Origin: CADCTP01 sp963849885 | GTDB taxonomy: Bacteria; Actinomycetota; Actinomycetes; Mycobacteriales; CADCTP01 | Reading direction: 5' to 3' | DNA length: 64,000 nt | NCBI GenBank assembly: GCA_963849885.1 | Contig: CAWKIV010000003.1 | Span: 1-64,000 of the forward strand | Shown: positions 9,067 to 16,759 of the stretch, piece by piece | Layout of the letters: every line of letters begins with the position of its first letter | Position numbering within the stretch: the first letter of the stretch is position 1 | Translations under genes and position numbers: made by a program | Notes under the pieces: generated by a model | The model's input: only the letters and a program-made list of their open reading frames with translations | Database searches by the model: none | What the model was told of the DNA's origin: nothing

Positions 9067-10182
9067 TCAGACCTCCATGCCGAACGGCAGCGTGAAACGC
9101 ACGTCGCCCTCGACCACGTCGCGCATGTCCTCCGCGTCGTGCCGGGCCATCAGAGTGCGCTCGATGCCCATCCCGAAGGCGAAGCCGCTGTAGCGCTCCG
9201 GGTCCACCCCGCAGGCGACCAGCACCCGGGGGTTGACCATGCCGCAGCCGCCCCACTCCACGAAGCCCTCCGACTTGCAGGTCCGGCAGGGCCGGGCCGG
9301 GTCGCCCACGGACGCGCCGCGGCAGACCCAGCACTGCACGTCGAACTCGGCGGACGGCTCGGTGAAGGGGAAGAAGTGCGGCCGGAAGCGGGTGCGCAGC
9401 CCGGCGCCGAACATCGCGGCCGCGAAGTGGTCCAGCGTGCCGCGCAGGTGCGCCATGGTGATGCCCTCGTCCACCGCCAGGCCCTCGACCTGGTGGAAGA
9501 CCGGGCTGTGGGTGGCGTCCAGCTCGTCGGTGCGGAAGGTCTTCCCCGGCACCACCACGTAGACCGGGGGCTCGCGCTCCAGCAGCACCCGGGCCTGCAC
9601 CGGCGAGGTGTGCGTGCGCAGCAGCAGGCCGGAGTCGGCCGCGCCGTCCTCGCCGGCGACGTAGAAGGTGTCCATGGCGGCGCGGGCCGGGTGGTCCTTG
9701 CCGAAGTTGAGCGCGTCGAAGTTGAACCACGAGGCCTCCACCTCGGGTCCCTCGGCCACCTCGTAGCCCATCGCGACGAAGACGTCGGCGATCCGGTCGG
9801 CCACCGTGGTCAGCGGGTGCCGGGCGCCGCGGGGACGGCGGTCCCAGGGCAGCGTGACGTCGACGGCCTCCTCGGCGAGCACCCGCGCGTCCCGCTCGGC
9901 GGTCAGCGTCGCCAGCCGAGCGTCGTACGCGGCCTGCGCCGCGGCGAGCGCCTCGTTGAGCCGGCGGCCGGCGGCGGACCGCTCGGCCGGCGGCAGCGCC
10001 CCGATGCCGCGGCGGGCCAGCCGCAGCGGCGCCCGGTCGCCCAGCTGCGCCGGCTTCACCCGGGTCAGCGCGTCCAGACCGTCGGCCTCGGCGAAGGCCT
10101 TCTCGGCCTCGCGGACGGCGGAGTCGAGCGCGTCGGGGGCCAGGGCGGCGGCCGGCCCGGGGTCGGATGGCGGTGCGGACAC
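9067..10182 (-). CDS. pheS: Phenylalanine-tRNA ligase alpha subunit
   Basis: Class II synthetase catalytic subunit, 371 residues. An N-terminal coiled coil (about 15-110) binds tRNA. Motif 2 is around LLRTHTSPVQARVL and VVVPGKTFRTDELDATHSPVFHQVEGL; motif 3 is FGMGIERTLM. A cysteine-rich insertion (CWVCRG, then CRTCKSEGF, then WGGCGMVNP) could bind zinc. Similar CxxC pairs occur in other actinobacterial PheS, so this is not unique. Cotranscribed with pheT. Confidence 0.97.
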   Translation of the reverse strand: MSAPPSDPGPAAALAPDALDSAVREAEKAFAEADGLDALTRVKPAQLGDRAPLRLARRGIGALPPAERSAAGRRLNEALAAAQAAYDARLATLTAERDARVLAEEAVDVTLPWDRRPRGARHPLTTVADRIADVFVAMGYEVAEGPEVEASWFNFDALNFGKDHPARAAMDTFYVAGEDGAADSGLLLRTHTSPVQARVLLEREPPVYVVVPGKTFRTDELDATHSPVFHQVEGLAVDEGITMAHLRGTLDHFAAAMFGAGLRTRFRPHFFPFTEPSAEFDVQCWVCRGASVGDPARPCRTCKSEGFVEWGGCGMVNPRVLVACGVDPERYSGFAFGMGIERTLMARHDAEDMRDVVEGDVRFTLPFGMEV

Positions 10183-10239
10183 GCTGGAAAGTGTAGGGAC
10201 CGGCGGTGCGCCGGCCCGAGCCGGTTTCCGGCGGCGCCC

Positions 10240-11280
10240 TCAGCCGGCCGGCGGTTGGTCGTAGGGCGCGACGCCGGCCGGCAGCAACACCCGGAAGAGG
10301 GCACCGCCGCCGGGGGCGGCGTCCACCTCGACGACGCCGTGGTGCGCCTCCACGATCCCCTTGACGATGTAGAGCCCCAGCCCGGTGCCGCCGGCGTGCC
10401 CGCCGCGCCAGAAGCGGGAGAAGATCCGGGACCGGATCCCGTCGTCGATGCCGGCGCCCTCGTCGGCCACGGTGACCACCACGGCGTCCGAGCCATCCGG
10501 CGTCTTCGCGGCCGCGACCTCGACGGCGACCGTGCCGGCGCCGTGCCGGACCGCGTTCTCGATCAGGTTGGCGAAGACCTGCGCGACCCGGTCCGGGTCC
10601 AGCCAGGTCTCCGGCAGCTCGCCGGCCACGGCCAGCGCGAAGCGGTCGGGCCGGTCGCCGCTGGCCACCCGGCCGGCGATCACCCGGCGCACCGCGCCCG
10701 GCACGTCGACCACCTGCGGGCGCAGCCGCAGCCGGCCGGCGTCGATGCGGGAGACGTCGAGCAGGTCGGACAGCAGCCGGGTCACCCGGTCGGCGTCCGC
10801 GTTCACCGCGGCCAGCATGGCCAGCTTCTGCTCCTCGCCGAGCCGGTCCCACTTCGCCAGCAGCGTCGAGGTGAAGCCCTTCACCGTGGTCAGCGGCGAG
10901 CGGATCTCATGCGCGACCGTGGACACCAGGTCGGCCCGGTCCCGGTCGGCCCGCAGCCGGGCCCTGGTGTCCCGGAAGGAGACCACCAGCCGGACCACCG
11001 GCCCGCGCGGCCGCTCCCGCACGTAGCGGGCGCTGACCAGCAGCTCCCGGCCCGAGCTCGACCCGGACCGCAGCTCCAGCAGCCGCTCCGGGTGGCCGGT
11101 GCGACTGCGCAGCCCGCGGTACGGGTCGATGCAGCTCCACCAGTCCGAGCCGCCGCTGTCGGCCAGCGGCATCACGTCGCGGTAGTCCCGGCCGACCGCG
11201 GCGTCGCGGGTCAGCCCGAGCAGGCGGCGGCCGGCCCGGTTCAGCGTGCTGACCCGGCCGTCCGGCCCGGCCACGAGCAC
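10240..11280 (-). CDS. PAS-domain sensor histidine kinase
   Basis: An N-terminal PAS fold (VAGPDGRVSTLNRAGRRLLGLTRDA) is followed by a HisKA dimerisation domain with the phospho-acceptor His in VSTVAHEIRSPLTTVKGF and a HATPase_c domain with N box FANLIENAVRHG, G1 VADEGAGID and G2 GGTGLGLYIVKGIVEAHHG. No transmembrane segment is visible, so it is probably cytoplasmic, and no partner response regulator is adjacent. The GTG at 11280 is the first standard start, but the PAS domain clearly begins upstream (YDELPDGVLVAGPDG). Two CTG codons at 11308-11313 follow an AGAGGGGGG ribosome-binding site by 6 bases, so translation may begin there. The signal sensed cannot be told. Confidence 0.85.
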   Translation of the reverse strand: MLVAGPDGRVSTLNRAGRRLLGLTRDAAVGRDYRDVMPLADSGGSDWWSCIDPYRGLRSRTGHPERLLELRSGSSSGRELLVSARYVRERPRGPVVRLVVSFRDTRARLRADRDRADLVSTVAHEIRSPLTTVKGFTSTLLAKWDRLGEEQKLAMLAAVNADADRVTRLLSDLLDVSRIDAGRLRLRPQVVDVPGAVRRVIAGRVASGDRPDRFALAVAGELPETWLDPDRVAQVFANLIENAVRHGAGTVAVEVAAAKTPDGSDAVVVTVADEGAGIDDGIRSRIFSRFWRGGHAGGTGLGLYIVKGIVEAHHGVVEVDAAPGGGALFRVLLPAGVAPYDQPPAG

Positions 11281-11366
11281 GCCGTCGGGCAGCTCGTCGT
11301 ACGTGTCCAGCAGGCCGGTCCCCCCTCTTGGCCCTGTGCGACGCCCGGCGCGGTGGCCGTGCGCTC

Positions 11367-12284
11367 TCAGGGCATAGCACGCGGCGGGTGGTCAGCGCCA
11401 CCGCCGGGCGCCGGTCCGGCGACTCCGTGCGACCCCGGACCGGCGGCACCGGCCCGGCCCGGGCGCAACGAGCGGGCCGACGCAAACAGGCATACGGCGG
11501 CGGCCGCCGCCAGGTTCAGGCTCTCCGCCCGCGGCGAGATCGGGATGCGGACCCGGCGGTCGGCGAGCGCGCCCACGGTCGCGGGCAGGCCCCACGCCTC
11601 GTTGCCGAAGAGCCACGCCGTCGGAGCGGCGAGGGCGCCGCGGTCGACCAGCTCGTCCAGGTCGTCCTCGCCGGCGCCGTCCGCGGCGAGCACGGTGAGG
11701 CCGGCCGCGCGGGCGGCGGCCAGCGCCGCGGCGAGGTCGGCACCGCGGACCACGGGCAGGTGGAAGAGGCTGCCGGCGGAGGCGCGGACCGCCTTCCCGT
11801 TGTACGGGTCGACGCTGCCGCCGGCGAGCACGACCGCGTCCGCGCCGGCCGCGTCCGCGCTGCGCAGGACGGTGCCGGCGTTGCCGGGGTCGCGGACGTC
11901 GGCGAGCAGGGCCACCAGCGCCGGCCGGCCGGCGAGCGCGGTCTCCAGCGGCACGTCCAGGACCCGGCAGACCGCCACCAGGCCCTGCGGGGTGGCGGTC
12001 TCGGACAGTCCCGCGGCGGCCCGCGGCGTCACCTCGGAGACCGGCACGCCGGCCCGGTGGGCCAGCTCGACGATGTCGGCGTGCCGGTCGAGGGCCGCGG
12101 CGGTGACGAAGAGCTCGCGCGGCGGCGGGAGTGCGCCGGCCAGCGCCTCCCGGACGGCCTGCGGCCCCTCGGCCAGGAAGTCGCCGGCCTCGTCCCGGGC
12201 GGACCGGCGGGTCAGCCGGCGGGCGGCGGCGACCCGCGGCGTCCGCTCGGTGTACGGGGCCGCGCCGCTCACCGCGCCGCCCAC
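11367..12284 (-). CDS. TrmH/SpoU-family RNA 2'-O-methyltransferase
   Basis: 305-residue SPOUT methyltransferase acting on rRNA or tRNA ribose. The N-terminal substrate-binding domain (FLAEGPQAVREAL) is followed by the three SpoU motifs: DPGNAGTVLRSADAAGADAV, WLFGNEAWGL and VRIPISPRAESLNLAAAAAVCLF, which form the knotted SAM site. The GTG at 12284 is supported by GGAGGT five bases upstream. After the last motif there is an extra Gly/Ala/Pro-rich tail of about 30 residues not typical of the family. Lies between rplT and the PAS kinase, a common actinobacterial order. The exact target nucleotide cannot be inferred. Confidence 0.88.
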   Translation of the reverse strand: MGGAVSGAAPYTERTPRVAAARRLTRRSARDEAGDFLAEGPQAVREALAGALPPPRELFVTAAALDRHADIVELAHRAGVPVSEVTPRAAAGLSETATPQGLVAVCRVLDVPLETALAGRPALVALLADVRDPGNAGTVLRSADAAGADAVVLAGGSVDPYNGKAVRASAGSLFHLPVVRGADLAAALAAARAAGLTVLAADGAGEDDLDELVDRGALAAPTAWLFGNEAWGLPATVGALADRRVRIPISPRAESLNLAAAAAVCLFASARSLRPGRAGAAGPGSHGVAGPAPGGGADHPPRAMP

Positions 12285-12317
12285 GGACCACCTCCGGGAC
12301 CCGCGCCGGGAAGGCGG

Positions 12318-12355
12318 ACGCCGCGCCGGCCCGGGATCCGGGTCCGGCGCGGCGT
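12318..12355. terminator. Strong hairpin after rplT
   Basis: A perfect 12-bp inverted repeat (ACGCCGCGCCGG and its complement, at 12318-12329 and 12344-12355) encloses a second palindrome (CCCGGGATCCGGG type), directly after the rplT stop. It is the likely terminator or attenuator between infC-rpmI-rplT and the downstream methyltransferase. No U-tract is seen, as is common for actinobacterial terminators. Confidence 0.6.
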
Positions 12356-12381
12356 TCCGGTCAGCTGCCGCACGGGCGGCG

Positions 12382-12765
12382 TCAGGCCGCGGTGCCGCCG
12401 GCCTCGGCGGCGGGCAGCGCCGCCTGGGCGGTGCGCACCAGCGCGGTGAAGGCCGTCGGGTCGGTCACCGCGAGGTCGGCCAGCACCTTGCGGTCGACCT
12501 CCACGCCGGCCGCCTTCAGCCCCTGGACGAAGCGGTTGTACGTCATGCCGTTGGCGCGGGCCGCGGCGTTGATCCGGGTGATCCACAGCTGGCGGAAGTC
12601 GCCCTTGCGGGCCCGCCGGTCGCGGAAGGCGTAGTTGGACGAGTGGAGCAGCTGCTCCTTCGCCTTGCGGTAGAGCCGGGAGCGCTGCCCGCGGTAACCG
12701 CTGGCCGCCTCCAGCGTCGCCCGCCGCTTCTTCTGGGCGTTGACCGCCCGCTTCACGCGTGCCAC
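12382..12765 (-). CDS. rplT: 50S ribosomal protein L20
   Basis: Early-assembly large-subunit protein binding 23S rRNA. 127 residues with the canonical N-terminus MARVKRAVNAQKKRRATLE, basic coiled region AASGYRGQRSRLYRKAKEQLL and globular FRQLWITRINAAARANGMTYNRFV. The C-terminal 20 residues are an Ala-rich extension common in actinobacteria. Last gene of infC-rpmI-rplT. Confidence 0.98.
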   Translation of the reverse strand: MARVKRAVNAQKKRRATLEAASGYRGQRSRLYRKAKEQLLHSSNYAFRDRRARKGDFRQLWITRINAAARANGMTYNRFVQGLKAAGVEVDRKVLADLAVTDPTAFTALVRTAQAALPAAEAGGTAA

Positions 12766-12863
12766 TGGTGTCTGTCCTCGTCTTCCGGCGCCGCGCCGGG
12801 TGACCGGGCGGCGGAGTCGTGTCGGCCGGGGCCGCGGTCAGCGGCCGGCCGGGTCGGCGATCG

Positions 12864-13061
12864 TCAGCCGCGGCCGAGCAGCCTGCGGACGCGCTTGGCG
12901 TCCTGGGGCGCGATGTCGGTGAGACCGGCGAGCCGCCGGGTGCGGGTGCTCGGCTTGTGCTCGAGCTGGTGGCGGCGGTTGGTGTGCTGGCGGAGCAGCT
13001 TGCCGCTGCCGGACACCCGGACACGCTTCGAGGTGCCGCTGTGCGTCTTGTTCTTGGGCAT
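12864..13061 (-). CDS. rpmI: 50S ribosomal protein L35
   Basis: 65 residues, the full canonical length, beginning MPKNKTHSGTSKRVRVSGSG and containing the signature LLRQHTNRRHQLEHKPSTRTRR. The ATG at 13061 is right; an upstream in-frame GTG would add a meaningless basic leader. Middle gene of the IF3 operon. Confidence 0.98.
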   Translation of the reverse strand: MPKNKTHSGTSKRVRVSGSGKLLRQHTNRRHQLEHKPSTRTRRLAGLTDIAPQDAKRVRRLLGRG

Positions 13062-13098
13062 GGTGGCGGGTTTCTCCTGTCGGCGGACCCGGCTGGGG

Positions 13099-13665
13099 TC
13101 AGCCGGCCGTCTCGGGGGTGGGCGTGACCTCGCGGGAGGCACGGACCACCTTGGCGTTCTTGTGCGGGGCCACGACCATCACCATGTTGCGGCCGTCCTG
13201 CTTGGGCGAGGACTCGACGAAGCCGAGCTCCTGGATGTCGTCAGCGAGTCGCTGCAGCAGCCGGAAGCCGAGCTCCGGCCGGGACTGCTCCCGGCCGCGG
13301 AACATGATGGTGACCTTGACCTTGTCTCCCGCACGGAGGAACCGCTCGACGTGACCCTTCTTGGTCGCGTAGTCGTGCGGGTCGATCTTCGGCCGGAGCT
13401 TCATCTCCTTGATGACCGTGAGGGCCTGGTTGCGGCGGGCCTCACGCGCCTTCTGCGCGCTCTCGTACTTGAACTTGCCGTAGTCCATGAGCTTGCAGAC
13501 CGGCGGCCGGGCCATCGGGGCGACCTCGACCAGGTCGAGCTCGGACTCCTGCGCCAGACGAAGCGCATCCTCGATGCGCACGATGCCGACCTGCTCGCCC
13601 TCGGGACCGACGAGCCGCACTTCGGGGACGCGGATCCGGTCGTTGATGCGGGGCTCGGTGCTGAT
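13099..13665 (-). CDS. infC: Translation initiation factor IF-3, ATC start
   Basis: 188 residues. The N-domain ISTEPRINDRIRVPEVRLVG...VGIVRIEDALRLAQE and the C-domain KLRPKIDPHDYATKKGHVERFL and VTIMFRGREQSRPELGFRLL are textbook IF3. The best start is the ATC codon at 13663-13665, placed four bases after a strong GAGGAGG. Other actinobacterial infC genes also begin with AUC/AUU at ISTEPRIN. A rare start codon lets IF3 repress its own translation by start-codon discrimination. An in-frame ATG at 13713 has no ribosome-binding site and is a likely mis-annotation trap. First gene of the infC-rpmI-rplT operon. Confidence 0.93.
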   Translation of the reverse strand: MSTEPRINDRIRVPEVRLVGPEGEQVGIVRIEDALRLAQESELDLVEVAPMARPPVCKLMDYGKFKYESAQKAREARRNQALTVIKEMKLRPKIDPHDYATKKGHVERFLRAGDKVKVTIMFRGREQSRPELGFRLLQRLADDIQELGFVESSPKQDGRNMVMVVAPHKNAKVVRASREVTPTPETAG

Positions 13666-13996
13666 GGGGCCTCCTCGGTGAGCGGTCAGGGGACCGTGCT
13701 CGCGGAAGCCCATGCTCGACCGGTCGACCGGGTCGCCGCGGGGCGGCGACACCGTGACCGCCGCGGCGCGAAGATCGCCTCGGCGGGACCGGACCCGGCA
13801 GCTGGACGGCAGCGGCTCGGGTGGGAGCGGGGCTCCACTTGCACACCTCCACACGGGGCGGAGGCTGGTCGTCCTATTGAGATTACCCCATCTGAACGCG
13901 TGCCGGCCGGCGGGCCTTCCCGGCCGCCCGGAGCACCCCGAACCGGCATGACTGTGCCAGTCTGTAGCGGGATGTCCGGTACGGCGAGGAGCGCGG
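13666..13996. promoter_or_regulatory. infC leader and divergent promoter region
   Basis: This 331-base gap holds the infC 5' leader and the upstream region of the flavoprotein relic. The only AT-rich patch (13874-13886, TAATCTCAATAG on the minus strand) would start an infC leader of about 200 bases. The leader contains several GC-rich palindromes, including GGTCGACCGGTCGA next to the in-frame ATG. I see no ortholog of a known leader RNA and no convincing -35. Confidence 0.35.
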
Positions 13997-14139
13997 ATGA
14001 CCGGTGGGCCGAGCGAGGAGACCGACGTCCTGGTCGTCGGCGGCGGGATCGCCTGCGCTCCCCGTGCCTGGAGGGCGCGGTGGCGGCCGGGACCGAGGCC
14101 GCCGACCGGGTGCACGCCTGGCTGACCGCGGGCCGCTGA
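13997..14139 (+). pseudogene. Collapsed FAD-dependent oxidoreductase (amine oxidase-like) relic
   Basis: An ATG at 13997 with GCGAGGAG upstream begins MTGGPSEETDVLVVGGGIA, the N-terminal dinucleotide-binding strand and glycine loop of a flavoprotein. Within 20 codons the frame runs out. In another frame the sequence then encodes CLEGAVAAGTEAADRVHAWL and a stop, which looks like the C-terminal FAD-contact helix of amine oxidase or protoporphyrinogen oxidase-type enzymes. The first and last few dozen residues of a gene of roughly 400 codons appear joined by a large internal, out-of-frame deletion. Which enzyme it was cannot be told. Confidence 0.6.
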
Positions 14140-14149
14140 GTCCGCCGGC

Positions 14150-14723
14150 TCAGGCGGACGGGTCCGGGCGGGCGGACGGGTCCGGGTCGGGCGGACGGGT
14201 CCGGGCGGGCGGACGGGTCCGGGCGGGCGGACGGGTCCGGGCGGGCGGACGGGTCGGGGCGGGCCGCGCCCGGGCTGCGGCGCGCGTGCAGCGCGCGCAG
14301 CGCCCGCACCGTGGCGACCGAGCGCTCCCCGTCGGCGGCCTGCACGGCGAGCAGCATGATCTGGTCGTCGTCGGCCAGCTCGAGGGTCGCCCAGGACCAG
14401 CCGTCCCGGAAGGCGACCTCCCGCACCACCTCCCACGGCACGTCGTGGGAGACGAGGATGTTGCGCACCCGCAGGCCGCGCTCGTCGGCGACCAGCGACG
14501 GGCGGGCGAAGAGCAGGATGCCCGCGGCCAGGAAGAGGCCGAGCAGCGCGATCGCGATCTGGTCGCCGACGCCGAAGGCGACGCCCTCGCTGCCGGTGTT
14601 GCCGAGCAGGAACGCCATCACCACGAAGGTGACGGTGACGGCCGCCGCGGCGGCCACGGCGACGCGGCGCAGCCGGACCGGTCGCGCCCGGACCACGCCA
14701 GGGCCCTCGGTCTCGCTGCTCAC
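14150..14723 (-). CDS. Membrane-anchored bacterial PH-domain protein, C-terminus frameshifted
   Basis: The GTG at 14723 starts a protein with two transmembrane helices (VAVAAAAAVTVTFVVMAFLL and IAIALLGLFLAAGILLFA), then a small beta-rich domain resembling the actinobacterial bPH_6 family (LVADERGLRVRNILVSHDVPWEVVREVAFRDGWSWATLEL), then a tail of RPDPSA repeats. In the repeat frame a TGA at 14150-14152 follows the last unit, giving about 190 residues. One unit has 19 bases instead of 18, so the assembled frame instead becomes RPGPVR-PPGPVR and reads on to 13686 across the flavoprotein relic and infC leader, adding about 155 meaningless residues. The coordinates given are the inferred original gene. 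Function unknown. Confidence 0.7.
14153..14261. repeat. 18-bp minisatellite, six units, one with an extra base
   Basis: Six head-to-tail units of GGCGGACGGGTCCGGGCG. On the minus strand each unit encodes the hexapeptide RPDPSA at the C-terminus of the PH-domain protein. The second unit (14171-14189) is 19 bases long, with an extra T at about 14187; the sixth has one substitution. The odd unit shifts the reading frame. Confidence 0.9.
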
Positions 14724-14805
14724 AGGTCCATCCTGCCTGCCGCTCCCCGCCGCCGGCAGGGCGGTCCCGACCAGCCGGGTCAGGAAACCGATCCCCGCAG
14801 CCGGG

Positions 14806-15483
14806 TCAGGCCGGGTCCACCCGCAGCCCGGACTCGATGCCGAAGACGACCAGCTGGGCGCGGTCGCGGGCGCCGAGCTTGAGCATCGCCCGGCTGACGT
14901 GGGTGCGGACGGTGGCCGGGCTGATCACCAGCTCGGCGGCGATCTCGTCGTTGGACCGGCCGGTGGCCACCCAGGCGACCATCTCCCGCTCCCGCTCGGT
15001 GAGCTCGCCCAGGCGCGGGTGCGGCGCGCCGCGGCGCCCACCACCGGAGAAGCGCTCGATCACCCGGCGGGTCACGCTCGGCGACAGCAGCGAGCCGCCG
15101 TCGGCGACGACCCGCACCGCGCGCAGCAGGTCGGCCGGGTCGGCGTCCTTGAGCACGAAGCCGCTGGCCCCGCCGGACAGCGCCTCGAAGACGTACTCGT
15201 CCAGCTCGAAGGTGGTCAGCACGACCACCCGGACCGCGGCCAGCGCCGGGTCGGCGGTGATCTCCCGCAGCGCGGCCAGCCCGTCCAGCACCGGCATCCG
15301 GACGTCCATGAGCACCACGTCCGGCACGGTCCGGCGCACCAGGGCCAACCCGGCCCGGCCGTCCTCGGCCTCGCCGGCCAGCTCGACGCCCGGCTCGGTC
15401 TCCAGCAGCGCGCGCAGCCCCATCCGGACCAGGGCCTGGTCGTCGACGACGACGACCCGGATCGGGCGGTCCGGCTGGGTCAC
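14806..15483 (-). CDS. NarL/LuxR-family response regulator
   Basis: 225 residues: a receiver domain with acidic VVDDQ and the phospho-acceptor D60 in VVLMDVRMPVLDG, and a C-terminal LuxR-type helix-turn-helix (LTEREREMVAWVATGRSNDEIAAELVISPATVRTHVSRAMLKLG). The GTG at 15483 overlaps the stop of the adjacent kinase, its obvious partner. Likely regulates the divergent ABC exporter genes through the palindrome at 16685-16702. Confidence 0.93.
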   Translation of the reverse strand: MTQPDRPIRVVVVDDQALVRMGLRALLETEPGVELAGEAEDGRAGLALVRRTVPDVVLMDVRMPVLDGLAALREITADPALAAVRVVVLTTFELDEYVFEALSGGASGFVLKDADPADLLRAVRVVADGGSLLSPSVTRRVIERFSGGGRRGAPHPRLGELTEREREMVAWVATGRSNDEIAAELVISPATVRTHVSRAMLKLGARDRAQLVVFGIESGLRVDPA

Positions 15484-16628
15484 CGCGGTCCTCCGGCGGG
15501 GGCTTGGGTGCCGGGGACGGTACGCGGCGGCAGCTCGGCCCGGACCACGAACCCGCCGCCGGCCCGCGGCCCGGCGGTCAGCGAGCCGCCCACCGCCTCG
15601 GCCCGGCGGCGCATCCCGGCGATCCCGGTGCCGGTGCGGGCGGCCTCCGCGCCGGCGCCGGTGCCGCGGTCGGCGACCTCGACCAGCAGGACGCCGTCCA
15701 GCCGGACCCGGACCGAGGCCTGGGCGGTGCCGGCGTGCCGCAGCACGTTGGTCAGCGACTCCTGGACGATCCGGTACGCGGCGGCGCCCACCGCGGGCGG
15801 CAGCTCCACCCGGCCGGGGGCCGGCAGCTCGGCGTCCAGCCGCAGCCCGCCGCCGCGCATCCGGTCGAGCAGCACCGGCAGGTCGGCCAGCCCGGGGCCG
15901 GGGCCGCGGGCGGCGGCGTCGGCCGGCGTGCGCAGCCGGTCCAGGTCGGCCCGCAGGCCGTCCAGGGCCTCCCGGGAGGTGGCGGCGAGCACGCCGAGCA
16001 GCTCCTTGGCCCGGGCCGGGTCCCGGTCGATGACGTGCGCGGCCACCCCGGCCTGCATGGCGACCACGGCGAGGGTGTGCCCGACGACGTCGTGCACGTC
16101 CTGCGCCATCGCCAGCCGCTCCTCGCTCACCGCCCGGCGGGCCGCCTCGGCCCGGGCGGCGGCCTCCGAGCGCTGCCGGGCGGCCAGCGCGAAGCCGGTC
16201 ACCGCGCCGGCCGCGGTGGTGCCGGCCACCGCCGTCGACCACACCAGCAGCCCGCCCCAGCCGAGGTCGTCGACCAGGCGCGGGGCCGCGGCCGCCACCA
16301 GCACGGCGACGTAGCCGGCCAGCCAGGGCACGGCCCGGCGCAGCGGCATGGCCGCGGTCAGGCACCAGGCCCACACCGGCCCGACGAACAGGATCGGCCC
16401 GTACGGCTGGTCCAGCACCAGGTAGGCGCCGGTGACCGCGGCCGCCACGGCCACCCCGAGCAGCGGGGCGCGGCGGCGCAGCAGCAGGGTCAGCGCGGCC
16501 GCGGCGGCCAGCAGGTAGGCCACCGCCCCCGGCTCGGTCGCCTGGCTGGCCGCGGCACCGCGGGTGCCGCCGAGGCAGACGACCAGCAGCGGCACCGCCG
16601 GCAGAAGGATCAGCCAGCGCCTGCGCAC
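15480..16628 (-). CDS. NarL-type (HisKA_3) sensor histidine kinase
   Basis: 382 residues. Five or so hydrophobic segments in the first 150 residues form a membrane sensor with little extracytoplasmic sequence, as in DesK-like kinases that sense envelope state. HisKA_3 follows with phospho-acceptor H179 in MAQDVHDVVGHTLAVV, then HATPase_c with AYRIVQESLTNVLRHAG and GTGIAGMRRRAEAVGG. Overlaps its response regulator by GTGA and is divergent from an ABC exporter; this arrangement is frequent in antibiotic-peptide or membrane-stress detoxification modules. Confidence 0.92.
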   Translation of the reverse strand: MRRRWLILLPAVPLLVVCLGGTRGAAASQATEPGAVAYLLAAAAALTLLLRRRAPLLGVAVAAAVTGAYLVLDQPYGPILFVGPVWAWCLTAAMPLRRAVPWLAGYVAVLVAAAAPRLVDDLGWGGLLVWSTAVAGTTAAGAVTGFALAARQRSEAAARAEAARRAVSEERLAMAQDVHDVVGHTLAVVAMQAGVAAHVIDRDPARAKELLGVLAATSREALDGLRADLDRLRTPADAAARGPGPGLADLPVLLDRMRGGGLRLDAELPAPGRVELPPAVGAAAYRIVQESLTNVLRHAGTAQASVRVRLDGVLLVEVADRGTGAGAEAARTGTGIAGMRRRAEAVGGSLTAGPRAGGGFVVRAELPPRTVPGTQAPAGGPR

Positions 16629-16684
16629 GACCCGAGCCTAGGACGGGGCCGCCGGCCGGGCGTCCGCGTGGTGGCGCACCCGCC

Positions 16685-16702
16685 GTACGCAGATCCGCGT
16701 AC
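16685..16702. promoter_or_regulatory. Palindromic operator between kinase and ABC genes
   Basis: A perfect inverted repeat GTACGC-agatcc-GCGTAC lies in the 131-bp divergent intergenic region, 58 bases upstream of the ABC ATPase start. Its 18-bp size and symmetry suit a dimeric NarL/LuxR-type regulator, so the adjacent response regulator is the natural candidate. Inferred from symmetry and position only. Confidence 0.5.
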
Positions 16703-16759
16703 CGGGGAGCCGGTCACCGGCGGACGACCGGGACCTCGCCGCACCGAAGGATCGGGGCC

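Noticed and set aside
9310..9400. PheS cysteine cluster as a novel metal site
   Set aside because: Similar CxxC pairs occur in other actinobacterial PheS proteins.
5836..14139. A single 2767-codon open frame on the plus strand
   Set aside because: It runs antisense to pheT, pheS, the kinase, infC and others; the translation is a GC-driven shadow. Only its last ~25 codons make sense, as part of the flavoprotein relic.
13685..14149. Reading the PH-domain protein as a genuine 345-residue protein
   Set aside because: The extra 155 residues are antisense to the relic and infC leader, and a stop sits at the repeat-frame end.
14153..14261. Short repeats as a CRISPR-like array
   Set aside because: Units are contiguous 18-mers without unique spacers and are in frame with a coding sequence.
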